Shown here piece by piece: positions 1-6,085 of a stretch of 50,815 nucleotides of DNA. This DNA is from Alphaproteobacteria bacterium (GTDB lineage: Bacteria; Pseudomonadota; Alphaproteobacteria; Micropepsales; Micropepsaceae). The notes under the pieces are model-generated. The model did no database searches, was not told the origin of the DNA, and worked only from the letters and a program-made list of their open reading frames with translations. The stretch lies in NCBI GenBank assembly GCA_013389115.1, contig JACADY010000024.1:1-50815 (forward strand), written 5' to 3'. Both the position numbers and the translations under genes were made by a program. Numbering within the stretch: position 1 is the first letter of the stretch; each line of letters begins with the position of its first letter.

Positions 1-114
1 ACGTCCGAACATCGGAGACTGGCGCCCGGTCCATTTTCCGTCTCCGAACAGCCCTCCGTCTCTAACCGAGCGAACCTCGTCCTGCCCGGTTCGGCTTCAC
101 GAAGGTCAGCGTTT
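1..114. other. Unassigned sequence at the window edge
   Basis: This stretch follows the point where the rsgA fragment breaks. I see no recognisable coding sequence in any frame and no clear terminal inverted repeat. It may be the edge of whatever insertion or deletion truncated rsgA. Confidence 0.3.
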
Positions 115-324
115 TCAGCTGGTTCCGTCAACCGGATCAGGGCGCCTTCTGCGGCCGGTCTCCCGGCTGGCGTCTGTGACGACCCGCACCGGCGGCGTGG
201 TGGCCAAAGCGTCGGCGTCGATCTGCTGGGCGAAGGCCGGGCCCCAGCAGAGGCGTTCCAGCGCGGTAGGCGCGCGCCGTTGTGGTGCGCCGCCGGGCAG
301 GAAGGCAGAGTAGTCGCGAACCAT
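115..324 (-). pseudogene. rsgA: N-terminal fragment of ribosome small-subunit GTPase RsgA
   Basis: The first 50 or so residues look like the start of alphaproteobacterial RsgA: MVRDYSAFLPGGAPQRRAP, then a LERLCWGPAFAQQ-like stretch and PPVRVV. After about residue 50 the similarity stops and an arginine-rich tail (RETGRRRRPDPVDGTS) runs to a stop. RsgA is normally a circularly permuted GTPase of about 340-360 residues that matures the 30S subunit. The OB domain, the G motifs and the zinc domain are all missing here. The fragment begins 4 bases after the stop of the upstream GNAT gene on the same strand, so it was probably the second gene of that operon. The breakpoint is near base 170. Family recognition is from memory of the N-terminus only. 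Confidence 0.5.
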
Positions 325-328
325 GAGC

Positions 329-868
329 CTACCAGAGTGCGGGATCGTCGAAGGCTGCGACGCAGCGAGCCGGCCCAGCCAGCGGCGTCAGCGGCGCGTC
401 GGTCAGGGACTGAGCAATCCAGCCCTGCGGCTGGTTGAGCGGTTGCGGGGCGGGCAGGTCGGCCTCCGAGACGGGCTTGAACCCCACGCGGCCGTAGAAG
501 GCCGGGTCGCCATAGATCACGGCGATGTCCACGCCCTCTTGCCGAAGCGCATCAAGACCATGAGCGATCAGACGCTGGCCGATGCCCTTGCCCTGATGCA
601 GCGTGGCGACCGCCACGGGCGCCATCATAAAGACCTTGCGCGGATCGCCCTCGTAGGTGAGGCGCGTGAAGAAGATGCCACCGAGGAGCGCGCCGTCCTC
701 CCAGGCGGTGACGACGCGCAGGTCCTCGGTGGGCGTCTCCGCGATCAGCCGGCGTGCGAGGGCGCCAATCAACGCGCCCTCCTCCGCGCCCTCGGAGGCA
801 GTGAAGGTCGAGGCAAAGAGTTCCGTGATCGCGTCGGCGTGGGTCTCGTAATCCGTTGAAAAATACAT
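329..868 (-). CDS. GNAT family N-acetyltransferase (YhbS-like)
   Basis: A 179-residue protein of the Gcn5-related acetyltransferase fold, which moves an acetyl group from acetyl-CoA to an amine. The acetyl-CoA loop is visible as HQGKGIGQRLIAHGLDAL (about residues 92-109), preceded by the core strand MMAPVAV. It is followed by IYGDPAFYGRVGFKPV, the strand/loop typical of the COG3153 (YhbS) branch. Length and layout are complete. The substrate cannot be told from sequence. It is directly upstream of the rsgA fragment on the same strand. Confidence 0.85.
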   Translation of the reverse strand: MYFSTDYETHADAITELFASTFTASEGAEEGALIGALARRLIAETPTEDLRVVTAWEDGALLGGIFFTRLTYEGDPRKVFMMAPVAVATLHQGKGIGQRLIAHGLDALRQEGVDIAVIYGDPAFYGRVGFKPVSEADLPAPQPLNQPQGWIAQSLTDAPLTPLAGPARCVAAFDDPALW

Positions 869-929
869 GGTCCTGTCTCCATCGGCGGGCTGAGCCTGCC
901 GGATTTTGGGAATTGGGCCGCGCCGCCCG

Positions 930-1343
930 TCAGGGTATTTGCAGCACGAACATCTCGAAGCTCACGATCCCGTCGCAAGCGTGGTAGGCGGCGAGTTCCG
1001 CGCGCAGATCGTCGAGCACGCGACTACCGGCCAGCCGCGCCTGCATCTCCGTGACGCTCGCCTCAAGCGGGCGGTAGTAGGTCTCCATCGCCTCCCGCCC
1101 CATGTCGAAATGGCCAAGCAAGCGGTAGCCGGCGCGTTTCGCCTGTTCGAGCCGGACGGACGCGCGCGTCATGGCCGGATATTCTGAGGCCCAGAAAGCG
1201 CGCAGTGCCTCTTGGGGTTCGTTGGTGCGCCAGACCATGTCGGAGAAGACGAGCACGCCACCAGGCCGCAGGAGGGGCCGCCAGTCCCTGAGCGCGCGCT
1301 CGACACCGATGATATAGGCGCTGCCCTCGGCCCAGATCAGGGC
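930..1343 (-). pseudogene. Class I SAM-dependent methyltransferase, C-terminal remnant
   Basis: The last 137 residues of a SAM-dependent methyltransferase are intact: ALIWAEGSAYIIGVERALRD matches the motif-II strand of these enzymes, followed by LLRPGGVLVFSDMVW (motif III) and the C-terminal cap. The N-terminal half with the SAM-binding glycine loop is missing. In its place, at about base 1343, the reading runs into a transposase in another frame. A complete family member is about 250 residues. The piece is therefore the product of an IS-linked deletion and should not be functional. Confidence 0.75.
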
Positions 1344-1344
1344 G

Positions 1345-1719
1345 TGTGTCGGCCAGGTTCTCCAGCCGGGAGATGGTCGATTGGGAACACAGATCGGCTC
1401 CGCCGGGCAGGCGATCGCAAGCCAGTTTGAATGCGGGATCGACGCGGAGGCTGTCGGCATCGTTGCCGTCCTCATATCCGCAGGCGATCATCATCATGCG
1501 GAACCGGATGATATCAGCCAGGGAATGCCGGACCCGCTCCGGCAGGCGGTTATCCCGCAGGCAGGCCGCCAGCCTGTCGGCGATCCCCAGCCGCCTCTCC
1601 ACCTCCCGCAGCGCCAGGACGCCGATGTCGGAGGAGAGACTGCCGCCGTCGAAACGGGCCTCGATCGGCTTGCTGGAAACGGGTGACAGGCCAGACAGAG
1701 ACAGCGTAGATTCGCGCAT
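1345..1719 (-). pseudogene. IS1380-family transposase, N-terminal fragment
   Basis: The first 125 or so residues resemble IS1380-type DDE transposases: FDGGSLSSDIGVLALREVE, then a region with RHSLADIIRFRMMMIACGYE, EDGNDADSLRVDPAFKL, and SQSTISRLENL. Full-length family proteins are about 430-460 residues, so roughly three quarters, including most of the catalytic core, is gone. The fragment is fused at about base 1344 to the methyltransferase remnant in a different frame. The ATG at 1719 gives the natural start. Confidence 0.8.
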
Positions 1720-1815
1720 GGCGGGTGTGGTTCCCTTGATCGGTGAGTGTCGGCCTCAGCAACCAAACTCTACCTCAAATCAAGGATTTAGGGCTACACC
1801 CGCCAGCCTGGTGCA
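1345..1815 (-). mobile_element. Truncated IS1380-type insertion sequence (left end plus start of transposase)
   Basis: It includes the transposase fragment and about 95 bases upstream of it. The outer end probably lies near base 1815, where the minus-strand sequence GGCTGGCGGGTGTAGCC resembles an IS1380 terminal repeat. That boundary is approximate because the other end is deleted and the repeats cannot be compared. Confidence 0.6.
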
Positions 1816-1893
1816 TAATGGTGGCTAACTAGGCCTCGACGTTCATCTTTTCTCTAGTGCGGATATACAGGTGCGGCCAACCAACAAGTAGCA

Positions 1894-1931
1894 CATGATG
1901 ACGGCCTCACTGACAGGCGACCGTCATCATG
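1894..1931. terminator. Perfect 11-bp inverted repeat downstream of the HTH gene
   Basis: Arms CATGATGACGG (1894-1904) and CCGTCATCATG (1921-1931) pair perfectly around a 16-base loop. It lies 9 bases past the stop of the minus-strand HTH gene. It has no clear U-tract, so it may be a weak terminator or a protein-binding palindrome. Confidence 0.45.
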
Positions 1932-1939
1932 GCTCAAAG

Positions 1940-2170
1940 TTATGCGCTGAACTGGTGAGCGTCGCGAACGCCTGAGGTGCTGGAGCGGATCATCATCTCC
2001 TCGTACTCCTCGATGTCGGTTAGGCGATAGACCACTCGCCCGCCGACCTTGAGGAGCTTAGGGCCCTCGCCGGTCCAACGCCAACGCTCAAGGGTCCGGT
2101 GACTGATCCGCCAGCGTGCTGCCAGCTCCATCTGGTTAATACAGATCACATCGACTTTGGTTGCCTCCAT
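1940..2170 (-). CDS. AlpA/excisionase-like helix-turn-helix protein
   Basis: A 76-residue protein with a winged HTH of the MerR/AlpA/Xis kind: ELAARWRISHRTLERWRWTG, then GPKLLKVGGRVVYRLTDIEEYE, the usual wing of phage-type excisionases and AlpA regulators. The ATG at 2170 is chosen because a good ribosome site (AAGGACA) lies just upstream. The longer open frame above it is not protein-like. Such genes typically direct excision or regulate integrative elements. No integrase is present in the window, so its element is either incomplete or extends beyond the left edge. Confidence 0.8.
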   Translation of the reverse strand: MEATKVDVICINQMELAARWRISHRTLERWRWTGEGPKLLKVGGRVVYRLTDIEEYEEMMIRSSTSGVRDAHQFSA

Positions 2171-2482
2171 CTTCGTGTCCTTTCGTGCGGGCAATTTTGA
2201 CTGCGACACAACGAAGGCGTGGGCAGAAGACACTATCAAGGTAATACTGATCTGAGCGTCAAAGGCTGGACGATGCACTGCTTTTTTGGTGAGAGCGAAG
2301 TTATGCGGTAGCGAAGATTCACCTACGAATACGAGGGCGTGCTGGCGCGATGTGGGGCATACTTCGAGCGAGTTTGTCGAAGAGTCCTCTCCCTCCGCCA
2401 CCCTGGGACATGAGGCTGAGTGCGGGATGTGACCGGACTTGCCCCTAAGCGTCTGCATTCTCCGGCAGGAAACCCGCCATCA
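2171..2482. other. 312-bp non-coding gap with a possible tRNA-Ser remnant
   Basis: No credible gene was found on either strand. The base composition is lower in GC than the surroundings near 2200-2320. The only recognisable element is the tRNA-Ser-like 3' end at 2384-2400. The part next to 2170 carries the ribosome site and presumably the promoter of the HTH gene. Confidence 0.5.
2384..2400 (+). other. Possible tRNA-Ser 3' remnant / attachment-site core
   Basis: GTCCTCTCCCTCCGCCA reads like the end of a bacterial tRNA-Ser gene (T-stem, acceptor strand TCCCTCC, discriminator G, CCA). The preceding bases keep only part of the TTCGAA T-loop and no tRNA body is present. Such 3' ends are left behind where integrative elements recombine into tRNA genes. 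The nearby excisionase-like gene agrees, but the match is short and could be chance. Confidence 0.3.
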
Positions 2483-2926
2483 CTACCCCTTGATCTCAGG
2501 TTCGACCAGTTTGGCGAGCTTGTGCAGGCATTCCTGCCAGCCCAGATAACAGGCCTCGGGCGTGATCACGTCCGGCACGCCTTCCTGCACGATGTTGACC
2601 TCGGTGCCGACCGACACCGCCTTCAGGGTCACGGTCACGCGCATCTCGCCGGGCAGGTTGGGATCATCGAACCTGTCCGTGTAGACGAGGCGCTCGCCCG
2701 GAACGACCTCGACATACTCCCCGCCGAACGAATGGGTGTCGCCCGTCGTGAAATTGCGGAACGACATTCTGTGCTTGCCGCCAGTCTTGGCGTTCAGTGC
2801 ATGAACGGTGCACACAAAGCCGTAAGGCGGGAGCCAGCTCGCGATGGCATCCGGTTCGACGAACGCGCGAAAGACCTTCTCGGGCTTTGCGGCAAGAACG
2901 CGATGAAGGCGGATCGTGCTTGGCAT
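2483..2926 (-). CDS. SRPBCC / AHSA1 family protein
   Basis: A 147-residue START-like (SRPBCC) domain. It shows the family opening RVLAAKPEKVFRAFVEPDAI with a WLPP cap, the central FGGEYVEVVPGERLVYTDRF, and a final helix beginning CYLGWQECLHKL. The fold is a hydrophobic cavity that binds small ligands, or in AHA1 proteins contacts Hsp90. Bacterial members are often paired with ArsR regulators or other detoxification genes, but no regulator is beside it. The ligand is unknown. Confidence 0.85.
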   Translation of the reverse strand: MPSTIRLHRVLAAKPEKVFRAFVEPDAIASWLPPYGFVCTVHALNAKTGGKHRMSFRNFTTGDTHSFGGEYVEVVPGERLVYTDRFDDPNLPGEMRVTVTLKAVSVGTEVNIVQEGVPDVITPEACYLGWQECLHKLAKLVEPEIKG

Positions 2927-3219
2927 GACGCGGTCCTTTTCGGGTTAGCCCGGCTGCTGGCCTGGCGTGGGAGTGACAAGCGCTGCAATAGAGCGGCGCA
3001 GAGTTGCTCAACCGTCAAGGCCGAACAACCCATGGTGCGGATCAGCGTCATCGCGGCACGAGCAGCCTTGATCGCGCATCCGGGCGCGCCGTCATTGCCG
3101 CGATGAGGTAAGTGAGTGCGCGCTTGATCTGCGGAAGGGTGGCCGAGACTAGCCGCTTTTTGAAATCCGAAAGGTCCGTCGCGCGCTAACATGAGCGCGA
3201 ACAACAGGGGAGTTTCGCC

Positions 3220-3630
3220 ATGGTTGATCGTCAACGCGTTCTGTCTTTCATCGCCGCCGTCGTTGGCGGCGATCACGTTCAAGCGATCAAGGACTACTAT
3301 CATCCCGACGCCTCCATGCAGGAAAATGGCCTTCCGCCGAGAAAAGGGCGGGACGCCCTGGTCGCCCATGAAGCGGCCGCGCTCGAGCGCATGCGCATAT
3401 TTACCCATCCCGTGACGACGTTTCTCGTGGACGGGGATCGGGTCGCGATCGAATGGACCTTCGACATGACGGACAAGATCGGAGAAGTGCGCAGGATGAA
3501 TGAGATCGCGATTCAGCTTTGGAGGGGCGACCGCATCGCAGAGGAGCGCTTCTTCTATGACAGCCGCGCGGTCCTCTCGCCCATTGGCAAAGGCGAACCG
3601 CATGGCAGCGACGCAAAAAGTTCGAGTTAA
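3220..3630 (+). CDS. SnoaL-like / NTF2-fold protein
   Basis: A 136-residue protein with the cone-shaped NTF2 fold. It has an N-terminal helix (QRVLSFIAAVV), the segment DYYHPDASMQEN, the strand-rich VTTFLVDGDRVAIEWTFDM, and the closing strands IAIQLWRGDRIAEERFFYD. A ribosome site, CAGGGGAG, precedes the ATG. Members act as isomerases, hydrolases or ligand binders, and sequence alone does not choose among these. It is followed on the same strand by an aminoglycoside acetyltransferase-like gene. Confidence 0.8.
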   Translation: MVDRQRVLSFIAAVVGGDHVQAIKDYYHPDASMQENGLPPRKGRDALVAHEAAALERMRIFTHPVTTFLVDGDRVAIEWTFDMTDKIGEVRRMNEIAIQLWRGDRIAEERFFYDSRAVLSPIGKGEPHGSDAKSSS

Positions 3631-3670
3631 GGAAGCCAATGATCCGCATGCTGAGCGAGAAACCGGGAAC

Positions 3671-4162
3671 ATGAGTGATGGGGGCGCACGCGGGAATGCT
3701 CTGCCTGTGACCGTGCGCAGGCTTCAGCAAGGCGATGCCGATGCCTTCGGCGAGTTCTTGTCGATTTTCGCAGACGCATTCGGTGAAAGGGAAACCTATC
3801 TCTCCGCGCAGCCCAGGCCCGCCTATCGTGACAGCCTGTTGTCCGATGCAGGGTTTATCGGCCTGGTGGCCGCGCGCGGCGGTATCATCGTCGGCGCGCT
3901 TGCGGCCTACGAGCTTCGAAAGTTCGAGCGCGAGCGAAGCGAATTCTACATCTACGATTTGGCGGTCGCGGAGCAGCACCGGCGGACAGGCATTGCGACG
4001 GCGATGATAGAACATCTCAAACGGCTTGCCGCTCTTCGGCGCGGCTATGTGATTTTTGTTCAGGCCGACTACGGTGACGACGCCGCCATTGCGCTCTACA
4101 CGAAACTGGGCACCCGCGAGGATGTCATGCACTTCGATATTGAGATCGGCGAGCGTGAGTAG
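3671..4162 (+). CDS. Aminoglycoside 3-N-acetyltransferase, AAC(3)-I family
   Basis: A 163-residue GNAT protein with strong likeness to AAC(3)-Ia-type gentamicin acetyltransferases. The recalled family blocks are present almost word for word: GALAAYELRKFE, RSEFYIYDLAV, EQHRRTGIATAMIEHLK (acetyl-CoA loop), YVIFVQADYGDD, ALYTKLGTREDVMHFDI. The enzyme would acetylate the 3-amino group of gentamicin-class drugs in the cytoplasm. The ATG at 3671 gives the usual family length; an earlier ATG at 3602 in the same frame is possible and has no better ribosome site. It lies in the accessory patch behind a SnoaL gene. No integron attC site is visible beside it. Actual resistance is inference. Confidence 0.88.
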   Translation: MSDGGARGNALPVTVRRLQQGDADAFGEFLSIFADAFGERETYLSAQPRPAYRDSLLSDAGFIGLVAARGGIIVGALAAYELRKFERERSEFYIYDLAVAEQHRRTGIATAMIEHLKRLAALRRGYVIFVQADYGDDAAIALYTKLGTREDVMHFDIEIGERE

Positions 4163-4285
4163 CCGTCCATGGTTTCTGATTGCCGGCGCGGGTTGAAGGT
4201 CTGGCAAAGCGGACGGCGATGCGCAAAACTACGCCTGAACGCCAGGCTTGGCCCGGTTGAACGTCACGCCCAAAGGGTGCCCGCC

Positions 4286-4678
4286 ATGGAAGGAACCTGT
4301 CATTGTGGCCGTGTCGTCTGGAAACTTGATACGCCGCCGCAATCCGCAACGGCATGCAATTGCACCATCTGCCGGCGCTATGGCGTCCTTTGGGCCTATG
4401 GGCATATCGGCCATGACATCCATGTCTCCGGCCAAACGAGCAGCTATCGCCGCGCCGATGGTGGGTCGATTGACTTTCACTTCTGCACCGTCTGCGGCTG
4501 TGTGACCCATTATGTGGCGATAAGGCCAGAAGAAAACGGACGCCATTGGACGGCCGTGAATCTGCGCATGACCGAGCCGGCGCCGATCGCGTTGCTCCCG
4601 GTCGATCATTTCGACGGCCTCGACCGTTTTGAGGACCTGCCGCGGGATGGCGTCTGCGTATCGGACCTATGGTTCTGA
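4286..4678 (+). CDS. GFA family protein (zinc-binding, DUF636)
   Basis: A 130-residue protein with the cysteine pattern of the glutathione-dependent formaldehyde-activating (GFA/Mss4-like) fold: CHCG near the start, CNCTICRRYG after about 30 residues, and CTVCGCVTHY further on, which together bind two zinc ions. Family members range from formaldehyde-adduct handling to unknown roles, and many bacterial copies have no proven activity. The ATG at 4286 places the first CxC six residues in, as usual. It is the last gene of the accessory patch. Confidence 0.85.
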   Translation: MEGTCHCGRVVWKLDTPPQSATACNCTICRRYGVLWAYGHIGHDIHVSGQTSSYRRADGGSIDFHFCTVCGCVTHYVAIRPEENGRHWTAVNLRMTEPAPIALLPVDHFDGLDRFEDLPRDGVCVSDLWF

Positions 4679-4812
4679 TTGGGTTTGAGGTGCAGGGCTT
4701 GCCCGCGCCGACCTGCACCACGAGACGCGCGCTCGTGTCGTGGTTTTGAAGTCCGCTTCATTCCCGATATCGGTATCGAGCGAATTTCGGAATTGGGACA
4801 CGGGAGCAACGT

Positions 4813-4861
4813 GCGGAAAAGCATGTCCCCGCGAAGGCGGGGATGGGTACCGGTTTTCCGC
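4813..4861. repeat. Nested palindromic intergenic repeat
   Basis: Outer arms GCGGAAAA (4813-4820) and TTTTCCGC (4854-4861) enclose an inner hairpin whose arms are CATGTCCCCGC and GCGGGGATG. It resembles the dispersed palindromes found between genes in Hyphomicrobiales genomes, where the outer arm commonly carries a GGTTTTCCG motif. Only one copy is in this window. Confidence 0.55.
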
Positions 4862-4886
4862 TAAACGTTGCGATAGTACAAAGGGA

Positions 4887-4928
4887 TAGAGCGGCGTAAC
4901 AATTTTGATTGAAGGCGAGGCCGCTCTA
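4887..4928. repeat. Imperfect palindrome overlapping the TPR gene stop
   Basis: TAGAGCGGC (4887-4895) pairs with GCCGCTCTA (4920-4928) around a 24-base loop containing TTGATTGAAG. The right arm contains the stop codon of the minus-strand TPR gene. The TAGAGCGG...GATTGA pattern resembles a common alphaproteobacterial dispersed repeat. It could also end transcription. Confidence 0.5.
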
Positions 4929-5822
4929 GCCTCTCTTGGCCCGCAGGTCAAAAAGCAGACGCCGCGCGATGTCGGCATCCTCGGCAAGCACGGGGCTTGA
5001 GGGGTTGTCTGCCGCGAGCCGTTCCGCGATCGCAAGACTGCTCGCATAGGCGGCTTCGGCACCATCGAGATCGCCCGACGCCTCTGCGACGGCGCCGATC
5101 CGTCCATGCGCGATCGAAAGGCCGCGCAGCGCCGAAACAGAAGCCACGTTGTCGCGTTCCATGCGCTCGAGGATCGCCAAGCCCTGTTCGAAGCGCGCTT
5201 TGGCACCGGCGGAATCGCCGCTCGCGCTCAGCAGATTGCCGATCCGCCCAAGCGTGATGGACAGATCGCTCCACGCCTCCGCCGAACTGGGATTGTCCTG
5301 AGCCAGCCGCTCTCTGATCTCAAGACAGCGCCCGTAACTCGCCATCGCCCCCGCCCAATCGCCGGCGTCGCGCAAATGGTCGCCAAGTTCCTCGCACGCG
5401 AGCGAGAGATGGCGCTGCTGGGGCACCGAGTATGGATCCAGATGCACCAGCGCCTCAGCCCGCGCGACGCTATCCTCATAGGCGATATTGGCTGCTTTTG
5501 GGGTGGACTTGATGGCACCCCCCGTCAGCATCGAGGCACCGGTGCGCGAGCTATCGACCACCTCCTCGGTTGATATCATGGTCCGCCCGATGCTCCAGGC
5601 AAGGACCGTGAATCCGAGCAACGGGGCGGGAATGGCCAGCGCCCAATCGGGTGCGGCCGCAAGGTGGGGCGCCGCCCAGTTGAGCCATTCAATCCCTGCC
5701 ACCGCCTCGCGGACCCACTGGGCGATGGCGCCGGTCAGGTCCGTTGAAAGCCATGAACCCGCAAGACTGAACGGCCATTCCAGCATACGTGTTGCCTGGT
5801 AGCTTTTATCTGGGTGCGCCAC
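4926..5822 (-). CDS. Membrane-anchored tetratricopeptide-repeat protein
   Basis: About 298 residues. One membrane segment is likely at residues 60-80 (ALAIPAPLLGFTVLAWSIG), after an amphipathic N-terminal part. From about residue 115 the protein is built of repeated units of the form ASYGRCLEIRERLAQDNPSS / LSITLGRIGNLLSASGD, with three clear copies, a TPR-type scaffold. No enzymatic domain is attached. Its partner is unknown. The longest frame begins with GTG at 5822; an ATG at 5787 is an alternative start. It is divergent from the S9 peptidase gene, with about 260 bp between them. Confidence 0.75.
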   Translation of the reverse strand: MAHPDKSYQATRMLEWPFSLAGSWLSTDLTGAIAQWVREAVAGIEWLNWAAPHLAAAPDWALAIPAPLLGFTVLAWSIGRTMISTEEVVDSSRTGASMLTGGAIKSTPKAANIAYEDSVARAEALVHLDPYSVPQQRHLSLACEELGDHLRDAGDWAGAMASYGRCLEIRERLAQDNPSSAEAWSDLSITLGRIGNLLSASGDSAGAKARFEQGLAILERMERDNVASVSALRGLSIAHGRIGAVAEASGDLDGAEAAYASSLAIAERLAADNPSSPVLAEDADIARRLLFDLRAKRG

Positions 5823-6085
5823 TCCCCAAAAAGCCCCCGCAGCGCAGCGCGGAATGTGGCACAGGGCCTAGGGCGCAAGAACCCAAAAACCGCCCCCGCC
5901 CTCGACAATGGCCGGCGATGTGACGGCCGCGCATCAGCAAGGAACCCCGGCGCAGCCTTGCGTTTATCCCCTCACGCGTCTGTGAAGAGGCTTGGCGCGC
6001 ATGGATTGGCGCAAAGCCTATCCCCCGTGTACCGTTCCTTTGCGATACTGTCGCGATGTGGTGTGAAGCGATGAAGGGGGTTCTG

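Noticed and set aside
2927-3219. ArsR-type regulator expected upstream of the SRPBCC gene
   Set aside because: Only short interrupted frames exist; none shows an HTH or a plausible start.
3600-4290. Integron gene-cassette recombination site (attC) beside the AAC(3)-I gene
   Set aside because: No RYYYAAC/GTTRRRY core pair or palindromic attC was found on either side.
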